From Superficieibacter sp. 1612_C1 (GTDB lineage: Bacteria; Pseudomonadota; Gammaproteobacteria; Enterobacterales; Enterobacteriaceae): a stretch of 64,000 nucleotides of DNA. Below the pieces are notes generated by a model. That model searched no databases. It saw only the letters and a list, made by a program, of their open reading frames with translations, and was not told where the DNA came from. The stretch lies in assembly GCF_015234305.1 (NCBI RefSeq), contig NZ_JADGMI010000001.1, forward strand, positions 744,001 through 808,000, given 5' to 3'. The number at the start of each line of letters is the position of its first letter. Positions within the stretch are counted from its first letter, which is position 1. A program made the position numbers and the translations under genes. Below, in pieces: positions 56,241-64,000 of the stretch.

Positions 56241-57746
56241 ATGGCTATGAGCACCCCAATGCTGGTGACATTCCTTATTTATATTTTTGGCATGATATTG
56301 ATTGGCTTTTTTGCCTGGCGCTCGACAAAAAACTTTGGCGATTACATTCTCGGCGGGCGGCGGATGGGGGCGCTTGTCACGGCGCTCTCCGCTGGCGCGT
56401 CTGATATGAGCGGCTGGCTGTTGATGGGGTTGCCGGGCGCGATTTTCATTTCCGGGATCTCGGAAAGCTGGATCGCCATCGGCCTGACGCTCGGCGCATG
56501 GATTAACTGGAAGCTGGTGGCCGGACGCCTGCGTGTGCATACTGAGGTGAATAATAACGCGCTGACCTTACCGGATTATTTCACCGGGCGCTTTGAAGAC
56601 GGCAGCCGCCTTCTGCGGATTATTTCGGCCCTGGTGATCCTGCTTTTCTTCACCATCTACTGCGCCTCGGGCATCGTTGCCGGTGCCCGTCTGTTTGAAA
56701 GCACGTTTGGTATGAGCTACGAAACCGCACTCTGGGCGGGCGCGGCGGCGACGATTATTTATACCTTTATCGGTGGTTTTCTGGCGGTCAGCTGGACCGA
56801 TACCGTGCAGGCCAGCCTGATGATTTTCGCCCTGATCCTGACCCCGGTAATGGTGGTTATGTCCGTCGGTGGTTTTGACGAGTCACTGGCGGTTATCCGG
56901 CAAAAAAGCGTCGAAAACGTTGATATGCTCAAGGGGCTGGATGTGGTCGCCATTATATCCCTGATGGGCTGGGGGCTGGGCTATTTTGGTCAGCCGCATA
57001 TTCTGGCGCGTTTTATGGCTGCGGATTCTCATCACACTATCGTTCACGCCCGCCGCATCAGCATGACGTGGATGATCCTCTGTCTTGCCGGGGCGGTGGC
57101 AGTCGGTTTCTATGGCATCGCTTACTTTACCAATAACCCGTCGCTGGCAGGCGCGGTGAATCAGAACGCTGAACGTGTGTTTATCGAACTGGCGCAGATC
57201 CTGTTTAATCCGTGGATTGCCGGGGTGCTGTTGTCGGCGATTCTGGCCGCAGTGATGTCCACGTTAAGCTGCCAGCTGCTGGTCTGCTCCAGCGCGATAA
57301 CTGAAGATCTCTATAAGGCGTTTCTGCGCAAAGGAGCCAGCCAGAAAGAGCTGGTGTGGGTCGGCCGGATGATGGTGCTGGTGGTGGCACTGGTTGCCGT
57401 CGCGCTGGCGGCCAATCCGGAAAACCGCGTGCTGGGCCTGGTGAGCTACGCCTGGGCGGGCTTCGGTGCCGCATTCGGGCCAGTCATTCTGTTCTCCGTG
57501 CTGTGGTCGCGGATGACCCGCAACGGCGCGCTGGCCGGGATGATCATCGGTGCCATCACGGTGATCGTCTGGAAACAGTTCGCCTGGTTCGGCCTGTATG
57601 AAATCATCCCCGGTTTCATTTTCGGCAGCATCGGCATTGTGGTATTTAGCCTGCTGGGCAAAGCGCCATCGGCCGCGATGCAACAACGTTTCGCCGAAGC
57701 GGATGCGCACTATAACAGCGCACCGCCTGCACGCGTAGCGGAGTAA
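56241..57746 (+). CDS. putP: Sodium/proline symporter PutP
   Basis: A 501-residue sodium:solute symporter (E. coli 502) with about 13 membrane segments. The region SAGASDMSGWLLMGLPGA carries residues important for sodium and proline binding in the E. coli protein, and the NPWIAGVLLSAILAAVMSTLSCQLLV segment is conserved. The frame opens at 56187, but the ATG at 56241 follows GGAGATGG and matches E. coli. It imports proline for PutA. Confidence 0.97.
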   Translation: MAMSTPMLVTFLIYIFGMILIGFFAWRSTKNFGDYILGGRRMGALVTALSAGASDMSGWLLMGLPGAIFISGISESWIAIGLTLGAWINWKLVAGRLRVHTEVNNNALTLPDYFTGRFEDGSRLLRIISALVILLFFTIYCASGIVAGARLFESTFGMSYETALWAGAAATIIYTFIGGFLAVSWTDTVQASLMIFALILTPVMVVMSVGGFDESLAVIRQKSVENVDMLKGLDVVAIISLMGWGLGYFGQPHILARFMAADSHHTIVHARRISMTWMILCLAGAVAVGFYGIAYFTNNPSLAGAVNQNAERVFIELAQILFNPWIAGVLLSAILAAVMSTLSCQLLVCSSAITEDLYKAFLRKGASQKELVWVGRMMVLVVALVAVALAANPENRVLGLVSYAWAGFGAAFGPVILFSVLWSRMTRNGALAGMIIGAITVIVWKQFAWFGLYEIIPGFIFGSIGIVVFSLLGKAPSAAMQQRFAEADAHYNSAPPARVAE

Positions 57747-57768
57747 TTTCCCTCAGAACCTACTGATG

Positions 57769-57793
57769 AGGCGGGGTAATACCCGCCTTTTTT
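57769..57793 (+). terminator. putP terminator
   Basis: AGGCGGGG and ACCCGCCT pair around a short AT loop and are followed by a T-run 25 bases after the putP stop. Confidence 0.85.
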
Positions 57794-57887
57794 GTCGCTT
57801 ATTTTGAATTTGTAACCTGAGTTACTATTAACCAACGCATCAACTTTTCCCGCCGCTAAACGAGATTTCGCTTGTTTTTCTTCTTTC

Positions 57888-57906
57888 CGTAATGATAATC
57901 ACTATC
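57888..57906 (+). promoter_or_regulatory. Fur box upstream of efeUOB
   Basis: CGTAATGATAATCACTATC matches the 19-base Fur consensus at 16 positions and lies about 57 bases before efeU, over the likely promoter. Iron repression of efeUOB is known in E. coli. Confidence 0.8.
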
Positions 57907-57962
57907 ACTGCTATTTACGTTTCTTTTCAACTATTGACCTTACTTGATATAAGGGCGCGTCG

Positions 57963-58796
57963 ATGTTTGTTCCATTTCTCATCATGTTACGCGAAGGGCT
58001 GGAAGCGGCGCTGATTGTCAGCCTGATTGCCAGCTACCTGAAGCGAACCCAGCGGGGACGCTGGATTGGCGTTATGTGGGTTGGTGTGGTGCTGGCAGCG
58101 GCGCTGTGCCTCGGGCTTGGCATCTTTATTAACGAAACCACCGGCGAGTTTCCGCAAAAAGAGCAGGAGCTGTTTGAAGGGCTGGTCGCCGTGGTGGCGG
58201 TCATCATCCTCACCTGGATGGTGTTCTGGATGCGCAAAGTATCCCGCAACGTTAAGCAGCAGCTGGAGCAGGCGGTCGATAAGGCGCTACACAATGGCAA
58301 TCATCACGGCTGGGCGCTGATCCTGATGGTTTTCTTCGCCGTCGCGCGGGAAGGGCTGGAATCGGTGTTTTTCCTGCTGGCGGCCTTTCAGCAGGATCTG
58401 GGGATCTGGCCGCCGCTGGGCGCGGTGCTGGGGCTAACCACCGCCGTCGTACTGGGGTTCCTGCTGTACTGGGGCGGTATTCGCCTTAACCTCGGCGCGT
58501 TCTTTAAGTGGACCAGTGTGTTTATTTTGCTGGTCGCGGCGGGGCTGGCGGCGGGCGCTATCCGCGCCTTCCATGAGGCCGGACTGTGGAATCAGTTTCA
58601 GGACGTGGCATTTGATTTAAGCAACGTGCTGTCGACGCATTCGCTATTCGGCACCCTGCTGGAAGGCGTTTTTGGCTACCAGGAGGCACCGAGCGTCAGC
58701 GAAGTGGCGGTGTACTTTATCTATCTTATTCCGGCGCTGGCGCTGTTTATCTGGCCGCCGCGCGCCGCTGTGGCGTCCAGTACGCCTGCGCCCTGA
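57963..58796 (+). CDS. efeU: Ferrous iron permease EfeU
   Basis: A 277-residue inner-membrane protein of the Ftr1 oxidase-dependent iron transporter family, with seven predicted membrane segments. Both REGLE motifs that bind iron are present ([10 protein letters not shown] near residue 10 and [10 protein letters not shown] near residue 130). The gene is intact, unlike the frameshifted E. coli K-12 copy. It is the first gene of efeUOB, which takes up ferrous iron at low pH, behind a Fur box. Confidence 0.95.
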   Translation: MFVPFLIMLREGLEAALIVSLIASYLKRTQRGRWIGVMWVGVVLAAALCLGLGIFINETTGEFPQKEQELFEGLVAVVAVIILTWMVFWMRKVSRNVKQQLEQAVDKALHNGNHHGWALILMVFFAVAREGLESVFFLLAAFQQDLGIWPPLGAVLGLTTAVVLGFLLYWGGIRLNLGAFFKWTSVFILLVAAGLAAGAIRAFHEAGLWNQFQDVAFDLSNVLSTHSLFGTLLEGVFGYQEAPSVSEVAVYFIYLIPALALFIWPPRAAVASSTPAP

Positions 58797-58845
58797 TTCA
58801 TACAATGACTTTATTAGTTACAACATACTTATTAAAGGATGTGCT

Positions 58846-59973
58846 ATGACCACCAACGTTAGCCGTAGTGCCCTGCAACTCAGCCTCGCAGCGCTGTTTG
58901 CGTCCGCCTTTGCCGTACAGGCTGCCGATGTGCCGCAGGTGAAAGTGACCGTCACCGATAAACAGTGCGAGCCGATGAACCTGACGGTGAAGGCGGGAAA
59001 AACGCAGTTTATTATTCAAAACCATAGCCAGAAAGCGCTGGAGTGGGAGATCCTGAAGGGCGTGATGGTGGTTGAAGAGCGGGAAAACATCGCGCCGGGC
59101 TTTACCCATAAGATGACCGCCAACCTCCAGCCGGGTGAATATGATATGACCTGCGGTCTGTTGACCAACCCTAAAGGTAAGCTCACGGTGACGGGGACGG
59201 CCACGGCGGATGCTGACAAAGGGAATGCGCTACTTTCTCTGAGCGGCGCTATCACGGAGTACAAAGCCTACGTGACGGCGGAAACGTCGGCGCTGGTGAA
59301 AGGCACCAAAGACTTTACCGATGCGGTTAAAGCCGGTGAAGTTGAGAAAGCGAAAGCGCTGTATGCGCCGACCCGCCAGCATTACGAGCGCATCGAGCCG
59401 ATTGCCGAGTTGTTCTCCGATCTTGATGGCGCGATTGATGCCCGTGAAGACGATTACGAACAAAAAGCCGCCGATCCAAAATTCACCGGTTTTCACCGGC
59501 TGGAAAAAGCGCTGTTTGGCGATAACAGCACCAAAGATATGGATCGCTACGCCGACGGGCTTTATACCGATGTCGTTGATCTCCAGAAACGCATCGAAGA
59601 ACTGGCATTCCCGCCGTCAAAAGTGGTGGGCGGTGCGGCTGGCCTGATCGAAGAAGTGGCTTCGAGCAAAATCAGCGGTGAAGAAGATCGTTACAGCCAT
59701 ACCGACCTGTGGGATTTCCAGGCCAATATCGACGGCGCGCAGAAAATTGTCGACCTGTTGCGTCCGCAGTTGCAAAAAGAGAATGCGGCGCTGCTGGCGA
59801 AGGTGGATGCCAACTTCAAAAAAGTGGATGCCATCCTCGCTAAATATCGTACCAAAGAGGGATTTGAAACCTATGACAAACTCACCGATGCCGATCGCAA
59901 TGCGCTGAAAGGGCCGATCACCACGCTGGCGGAAGATTTGGCGCAGCTGCGCGGTATCCTGGGTCTGGACTAA
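58846..59973 (+). CDS. efeO: EfeO, periplasmic iron-uptake component
   Basis: A 375-residue periplasmic protein, as in E. coli. A signal peptide is followed by a cupredoxin-like domain (about 30-125) and an imelysin/M75 domain with the HxxE-type metal motif ([10 protein letters not shown]). It is thought to bind iron and cooperate with EfeU and EfeB. The frame is open upstream into efeU; the ATG at 58846 after AAAGGATG gives the signal peptide. Confidence 0.95.
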   Translation: MTTNVSRSALQLSLAALFASAFAVQAADVPQVKVTVTDKQCEPMNLTVKAGKTQFIIQNHSQKALEWEILKGVMVVEERENIAPGFTHKMTANLQPGEYDMTCGLLTNPKGKLTVTGTATADADKGNALLSLSGAITEYKAYVTAETSALVKGTKDFTDAVKAGEVEKAKALYAPTRQHYERIEPIAELFSDLDGAIDAREDDYEQKAADPKFTGFHRLEKALFGDNSTKDMDRYADGLYTDVVDLQKRIEELAFPPSKVVGGAAGLIEEVASSKISGEEDRYSHTDLWDFQANIDGAQKIVDLLRPQLQKENAALLAKVDANFKKVDAILAKYRTKEGFETYDKLTDADRNALKGPITTLAEDLAQLRGILGLD

Positions 59974-59978
59974 GCGCG

Positions 59979-61262
59979 ATGTCTGATTACGATCCCTCCG
60001 GCGTCGACGAACCGTCGCGCCGTCGTTTACTGAAGCACATCGGCGCGCTGGGTGGCGCGCTGGTTGTTGGCGGCGGTTGTCCGGTTGCCCACGCGGCGAA
60101 ACCGCAAAGCGCGCCGGGCACGCTGTCGCCGGATGCGCGAATGGAGACGCAGCCGTTCTACGGCTCTCATCAGGCAGGCATCCTCACCCCACAACAGGCG
60201 GCGATGATGCTGGTGGCGTTTGACGTGCTGGCGAGCGACAAAGCCGAACTGGAACGTCTGTTGCGTCTGCTCACCCGGCGGTTTGCCTTTCTGACTGCGG
60301 GAGGCCCCGCGCCGCAGACGCCCAATCCCCGCCTGCCGCCGACCGATTCCGGCATCCTCGGTAAATTCATCGCGCCGGATAACCTGACCATGACGCTATC
60401 GCTGGGCCATTCGCTATTTGACGACCGTTTCGGTCTGGCGCAACAGACGCCGAAAAAGCTGCAAAAGATGACTCGCTTTCCCAATGACTCGCTGGACGCC
60501 GCGTTATGTCATGGCGATCTGCTGCTGCAAATCTGCGCCAACACTCAGGACACGGTGATCCACGCGCTGCGCGATATCATCAAGCACACGCCGGATTTAT
60601 TAAGCGTGCGCTGGAAACGAGAAGGGTTTATTTCCGATCACGCCGCGCGCAGTAAGGGTAATGAGACGCCGATCAATCTGCTGGGGTTTAAAGACGGCAC
60701 CGCTAACCCGGACAGTCAGAATAACGCGTTAATGGATGAGGTGGTCTGGGTGACGGCGGAGCAGGGCGAACCGGCGTGGGCCACGGGCGGCAGCTACCAG
60801 GCGGTACGGATCATTCAGTTTCACGTTGAATTCTGGGACCGCACGCCGCTAAAAGAGCAGCAGACCATATTTGGTCGTGACAAAGCCACCGGCGCGCCGC
60901 TGGGCATGCAGAAGGAGCACGATACGCCTGATTATGCGCAGGACCCGGACGGCGAGGTGATTGCGCTGGATAGCCATATCCGGCTGGCAAATCCGCGCAC
61001 GCCACAGACCCAGTCCAGCCTGATGATGCGACGCGGCTACAGCTACTCGCTCGGCGTCACTAATTCTGGTCAGCTGGATATGGGCCTGCTTTTTGTCTGT
61101 TATCAGCACGATCTGGAAAAGGGTTTTCTGACGGTGCAGAAGCGTCTTAACGGGGAAGCACTGGAAGAGTACATCAAGCCGATTGGCGGCGGCTTTTTCT
61201 TCGTTCTGCCAGGCGTACAAAACGCGGAAAGCTATCTCGGCCAGGCGTTACTGGAGGCGTAA
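59979..61262 (+). CDS. efeB: EfeB, Dyp-type heme peroxidase
   Basis: A 427-residue dye-decolourising peroxidase exported by the Tat system (twin-arginine [10 protein letters not shown] followed by a hydrophobic stretch and AHA cleavage site). The heme-pocket motif [10 protein letters not shown] is intact. EfeB oxidises ferrous iron or acts on heme to supply iron to EfeU. It starts five bases after the efeO stop and closes the operon, with a strong terminator behind. Confidence 0.96.
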   Translation: MSDYDPSGVDEPSRRRLLKHIGALGGALVVGGGCPVAHAAKPQSAPGTLSPDARMETQPFYGSHQAGILTPQQAAMMLVAFDVLASDKAELERLLRLLTRRFAFLTAGGPAPQTPNPRLPPTDSGILGKFIAPDNLTMTLSLGHSLFDDRFGLAQQTPKKLQKMTRFPNDSLDAALCHGDLLLQICANTQDTVIHALRDIIKHTPDLLSVRWKREGFISDHAARSKGNETPINLLGFKDGTANPDSQNNALMDEVVWVTAEQGEPAWATGGSYQAVRIIQFHVEFWDRTPLKEQQTIFGRDKATGAPLGMQKEHDTPDYAQDPDGEVIALDSHIRLANPRTPQTQSSLMMRRGYSYSLGVTNSGQLDMGLLFVCYQHDLEKGFLTVQKRLNGEALEEYIKPIGGGFFFVLPGVQNAESYLGQALLEA

Positions 61263-61269
61263 ATTCCAC

Positions 61270-61308
61270 GATCTGACGCGCGTTATGCTCGTCAGATCAT
61301 AATTTTTT
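61270..61308 (+). terminator. efeUOB terminator
   Basis: GATCTGACG and CGTCAGATC form a 9-bp stem with an 11-base loop, followed by ATAATTTTTT. Confidence 0.9.
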
Positions 61309-61488
61309 CCTCTTTCCCGGGCATTGTTATATTTCTGTAATATAAATATAAGAGGCTTGTGCAAACAAAAAGTTAACCGTTTTTGTTATTTTTAAGTAAA
61401 TATAATGTTGCAATTTTGGAAAGATTTGTTTTACTTTTTATATGAACGGGAAACCACGACAGGATGTCGCTACAACGGGAGATCGTGA

Positions 61489-61740
61489 ATGGTAGCGTCC
61501 GGCACTGGACATTCAGCATCGATAATCCATCCCTGCATCAGCGGAGGCAGCGCCTTCGTCACCCCCTTCTTTACCACCTTATTTTCCCCATCAAGGGCAG
61601 CTAACGAGTTTACCGACGGATCGTATGACGCGGTTGGTCGTACGTTCACGTCCGTTAAAACGCAAGTCATGGCTTACAAGGAAGCCAAACCTCAGATGTT
61701 TGTGTACATAATCGCGCCGATCGTAGCGTGTGGATGTTAA
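61489..61740 (+). CDS. Upstream open frame in the phoH leader (83 codons)
   Basis: An 83-codon frame with start ATG preceded by GGGAG, ending 22 bases before phoH in a different frame from it. The product (MVASGTGHSASIIHPCISGG...) resembles nothing I know as a domain, although E. coli PhoH has sometimes been annotated with an N-terminal extension of similar sequence. A 66-codon frame lies on the opposite strand. It may be a leader ORF, a structured regulatory RNA, or non-coding. The first 180 bases after the efeB terminator are AT-rich, with nothing recognisable. Confidence 0.3.
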   Translation: MVASGTGHSASIIHPCISGGSAFVTPFFTTLFSPSRAANEFTDGSYDAVGRTFTSVKTQVMAYKEAKPQMFVYIIAPIVACGC

Positions 61741-61762
61741 TTAACAACTCAAGGTGCTATCC

Positions 61763-62551
61763 ATGGGAAGACAAAAAGCAGTGATCAAAGCTCGTCGTGA
61801 AGCTAAACGTGTGCTGAGACGGGATTCGCGTAGTCATAAACAGCGTGAAGAAGAATCGGTCACCTCGCTTGTCCAGATGAGCGGCGTAGAATCAATCGGT
61901 ATGGCGCGGGATTGCCGGGATAACTCACCGATTGAGGCGCGTAATGAAGCTCAGGCGCACTACCTGAATGCTATCGAGACCAAACAGCTTATTTTTGCTA
62001 CCGGTGAGGCAGGTTGCGGTAAAACCTGGATCAGCGCGGCTAAAGCGGCTGAGGCTCTGATTCATAAGGATGTGGAGCGGATCATTGTCACACGTCCGGT
62101 CCTGCAAGCCGACGAAGATCTCGGCTTCTTACCCGGAGATATTTCCGAGAAGTTTGCACCTTATTTCCGCCCGGTCTACGACGTGCTGGTCAAACGACTG
62201 GGGGCTTCTTTTATGCAGTACTGCCTGCGTCCGGAGATCGGCAAGGTAGAAATCGCGCCGTTCGCCTATATGCGCGGACGTACCTTTGAAAATGCGGTCG
62301 TCATTCTCGACGAGGCTCAGAACGTGACCGCTGCGCAAATGAAGATGTTTTTAACACGCCTCGGGGAGAACGTGACGGTCATCGTTAACGGCGATATCAC
62401 CCAGTGCGACCTGCCGTCGCACGTAAAATCAGGGTTGAGCGATGCGCTGGCACGTTTTGAAGAAGATGAGATGATTGGCGTGGTGCGTTTTACGACGGAC
62501 GACTGCGTGCGCTCCGTGCTGTGTCAGCGCACGCTGCAAGCCTATTATTGA
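61763..62551 (+). CDS. phoH: PhoH-family ATPase
   Basis: A 262-residue P-loop protein nearly identical to the core of E. coli PhoH, an ATP-binding protein induced by phosphate starvation. Walker A is GEAGCGKT at 81-88 and Walker B is VVILDEAQN. Related proteins fused to PIN domains act as RNA helicases. The ATG at 61763, eight bases after AAGGTG, was preferred to a GTG three codons upstream. It is followed by a strong terminator. Confidence 0.94.
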   Translation: MGRQKAVIKARREAKRVLRRDSRSHKQREEESVTSLVQMSGVESIGMARDCRDNSPIEARNEAQAHYLNAIETKQLIFATGEAGCGKTWISAAKAAEALIHKDVERIIVTRPVLQADEDLGFLPGDISEKFAPYFRPVYDVLVKRLGASFMQYCLRPEIGKVEIAPFAYMRGRTFENAVVILDEAQNVTAAQMKMFLTRLGENVTVIVNGDITQCDLPSHVKSGLSDALARFEEDEMIGVVRFTTDDCVRSVLCQRTLQAYY

Positions 62552-62567
62552 TATTTATTTTGTGTGC

Positions 62568-62598
62568 AAAGCCCGGGGAACCGGGCTTTGTTGTTTTT
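62568..62598 (+). terminator. phoH terminator
   Basis: AAAGCCCGG-GGAA-CCGGGCTTT is a perfect 9-bp stem followed by a T-rich run. Confidence 0.92.
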
Positions 62599-62626
62599 GG
62601 CAAACTCCTTTCGCTATGCATACGCC

Positions 62627-62760
62627 GTTTTCCCGGGTGGCGGCTTCGCCTTTCCCGGTCTACAAATTCATCAAGAATCAGCAGGTTATGCGCAATCCGT
62701 AGGTCTGTGCAAGCGCAGCGCCGCCTGGCATAATTCCCCGATATAACGTTTATCAGCTCT
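62627..62760. repeat. REP/BIME-type repeat, copy 2
   Basis: An inverted pair of REP-like units (CCCGGGTGGCGGCTTCGCCT and, opposed, GCAAGCGCAGCGCCGCCTGG) about 40 bases apart, with the same 3' extension (TATAACGTTT then TCAGC) as the copy at 51722-51845. It follows the phoH terminator. Confidence 0.8.
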
Positions 62761-62805
62761 GAAGTCCGGCAAGCAGAGCCAAAAGAGGTTTGGTTAATTT
62801 TTTAG

Positions 62806-62820
62806 TGTTATGTTATAACA
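62806..62820. promoter_or_regulatory. Zur box
   Basis: TGTTATGTTATAACA agrees with the Zur core TGTTATA-N-TATAACA at 13 of 14 specified positions. It lies 26 bases before a short open frame and about 95 bases before the ABC ATPase gene, at promoter distance. This suggests zinc-dependent repression of the operon. Confidence 0.65.
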
Positions 62821-62845
62821 TATCTATAGGTGAGTGAGGCGCAAC

Positions 62846-62890
62846 ATGAATGCGGTTAACCGTATTCCCGTTGCCGTTCTGACCAGTTAA
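62846..62890 (+). pseudogene. 14-codon remnant of a COG0523 (G3E) GTPase gene
   Basis: ATG at 62846 opens MNAVNRIPVAVLTS and then stops. COG0523 GTPases of the YjiA/ZigA type begin with just such a strand (xRIPVTVLTG) followed by the P-loop FLGxGKT. Here the frame breaks exactly where the P-loop should start. Such GTPases are typical Zur targets, and a Zur box lies directly upstream. The simplest reading is an internal deletion that removed most of the gene but left its promoter and first codons. A regulatory leader peptide is the alternative. Confidence 0.5.
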
Positions 62891-62913
62891 ACGAAAAGAG
62901 AACCGCCAACGAT

Positions 62914-63795
62914 ATGCGCAATCAGGATGCTGCCAGCCTCCTGATTACCCGTACCGAAATCGAGAAGAGCACCGTGAAGCGCAATACCGCACATACGCTA
63001 AAAGATGATTTTGATCCGCTGGAAAGTGTTCTCAGCGTCGATATTCAGTCTCTGCCGCGACCCGGCGGCGGCGAGTTGCTTTCAGCCATTCATTTTGCGG
63101 TCAACGCCGGAGAGTGTCTGGCCGTTATCGGACCTAACGGCAGCGGTAAAACGTCCCTGGTGAGGGCGATTAGCCAGGAACTGACCCATCTGAAAGGGGA
63201 AATTCGTCTGCGGGGCCGCGCCATGTCTGCTTTATCCCGGCAACAGCGGGCCAGACAGGTTGCTGTTCTGGCGCAGAACGATACACCCGATATGAGACTG
63301 TCCGTTGAGGACTATGTGGCGCTGGGGCGTATCCCTCATGCCGGGGATGTCCCGCGCAATGCAGATGATGCGATTGTCGCAAAAGCCATTAAAGATACCG
63401 GATTGCAGCGGCTACGCAGGCGGTCTCTGGTTGCGCTTTCCGGTGGCGAAAGACAGCGGGCCGCGCTGGCACGGGTACTGGCACAGACGCCCGAGCTGGT
63501 ATTGCTTGATGAACCCACCAACCATCTCGATCCCCCCGGACGTGCGGAGCTCCTTTCGCTGGTGAAAAGTAAGGGGATCACCGTCGTGGCGGTATTACAC
63601 GATCTGACACTGGCAGGATCCTTTGCTGACCGTGTTCTTCTCCTGTCTCAGGGGCAGTCAGTGATCTGTGACACGCCGGAGAGGGTACTGGTATCAGAAT
63701 ACCTTTATCCCGTCTTTGGCTTGACCAGTTTTACCGTACCGCATCCTCACACAGGAAAGGCGTTACGTATTTTTGAAGTGCCGCATTGTGCATAA
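62914..63795 (+). CDS. ABC transporter ATP-binding protein, FecE/FhuC type
   Basis: A 293-residue ATPase of the iron-chelate/cobalamin importer class. Walker A GPNGSGKT is at 73-80, followed by the signature LSGGERQRAALAR and Walker B VLLDEPTNHLD. About 38 residues precede the usual family start (SVDIQSLPRPGGG), so a later start is possible. It is followed 21 bases later by a binding-protein gene. The Zur box upstream suggests that the importer carries zinc or a zinc chelate rather than iron, which is an inference. Confidence 0.85.
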   Translation: MRNQDAASLLITRTEIEKSTVKRNTAHTLKDDFDPLESVLSVDIQSLPRPGGGELLSAIHFAVNAGECLAVIGPNGSGKTSLVRAISQELTHLKGEIRLRGRAMSALSRQQRARQVAVLAQNDTPDMRLSVEDYVALGRIPHAGDVPRNADDAIVAKAIKDTGLQRLRRRSLVALSGGERQRAALARVLAQTPELVLLDEPTNHLDPPGRAELLSLVKSKGITVVAVLHDLTLAGSFADRVLLLSQGQSVICDTPERVLVSEYLYPVFGLTSFTVPHPHTGKALRIFEVPHCA

Positions 63796-63816
63796 ATTAT
63801 TCCCTGAGAGTCAGTA

Positions 63817-64000
63817 ATGAAAAAAAGGTTTATATCCCTGCTGGTGGTACTGTCTGCTTCAGCAGCCAGTGCTGCCGATTTCCCGGTGACGATTGAAAGT
63901 TGTGGGACGCCTGTCACCTTCGCCAGTCCGCCGAAAAGGGCGGTTATTAACGACCTTAATATGTCAGAAATGGCGTTTGCACTGCATTTGCAAGATCGCA
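63817..64000 (+). CDS. ABC transporter periplasmic binding protein (partial, runs off window)
   Basis: The first 61 codons of a binding protein with a signal peptide (MKKRFISLLVVLSASAASAA) and then FPVTIESCGTPVTFASPPKRAV, the start typical of FepB/FecB/BtuF-type class III proteins. It follows the ATPase gene by 21 bases and belongs to the same operon. The remainder lies outside the window. Confidence 0.85.
   Translation, partial: MKKRFISLLVVLSASAASAADFPVTIESCGTPVTFASPPKRAVINDLNMSEMAFALHLQDR

Overview
The window is a chromosomal segment of a GC-rich member of the Enterobacteriaceae. Both ends follow the E. coli K-12 gene order around 22-23 min (yccU-hspQ-rlmI-yccX-tusE-yccA-serT on the left; agp-yccJ-wrbA-ymdF and putA-putP-efeUOB-phoH on the right), and the proteins are close to their E. 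coli counterparts. The hpx purine-nitrogen genes in the middle are best known from Klebsiella pneumoniae. A Klebsiella/Enterobacter/Kosakonia-like relative is likely; the genus cannot be fixed from the sequence alone.

Layout. 1-5750: housekeeping genes, an orphan peptide-binding protein of the OppA type and tRNA-Ser(UGA). 5750-9520: accessory DNA behind the tRNA, with a decayed reading frame and a small sugar-acid module (IdnO-like gluconate 5-dehydrogenase, MFS transporter, GntR/IdnR-like LacI regulator). 9570-13480: a hydroxy-acid dehydrogenase and a TauABC/SsuABC-like importer whose binding-protein gene carries an in-frame stop. 13960-33500: a contiguous purine catabolism island. HpxDE and HpxO lead to urate oxidation, HpxQ and HpxT complete the route to allantoin, HpxA/HpxB open the ring to allantoate, HpxK/HpxJ process allantoate and ureidoglycine, HpxW hydrolyses oxamate, and HpxX/Y/Z are associated amidase-type proteins. 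GuaD feeds guanine in, HpxP and HpxC are permeases, and HpxR, HpxS and HpxU are three local regulators. 33660-36000: a YdhS-like flavoprotein and a PphA/PphB-type phosphatase. 36300-47960: a two-partner secretion locus with outer-membrane transporter, HlyC-type lysine acyltransferase, a 2,886-residue haemagglutinin-repeat exoprotein and two tandem paralogous lipoproteins. 48000-64000: agp, yccJ, wrbA, ymdF, an unusual 40-bp minisatellite, an LprI-like protein, put, efe and phoH genes, and the start of a probable metal/siderophore ABC importer.

Regulation visible in the DNA ties parts together. Five sequences with the sigma-54 GG-N10-GC spacing lie at sensible distances in front of hpxPQT, guaD, hpxC, hpxWXYZ and hpxJK, and a perfect 7-5-7 palindrome of the NtrC type lies upstream of hpxPQT. 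This makes the island look like one nitrogen-limitation regulon with local inducer-specific regulators layered on top. Elsewhere there is a Fur box before efeU, four GTTGCA-type PutA sites between putA and putP, a near-consensus Pho box before agp, and a near-consensus Zur box before the last operon, followed by what looks like the first 14 codons of a lost COG0523 GTPase gene.

The most unusual items are the acyltransferase-linked exoprotein with paired lipoproteins, the Zur box with GTPase remnant, the nonsense-interrupted binding-protein gene, the coordinated sigma-54 promoters, and the minisatellite behind ymdF.
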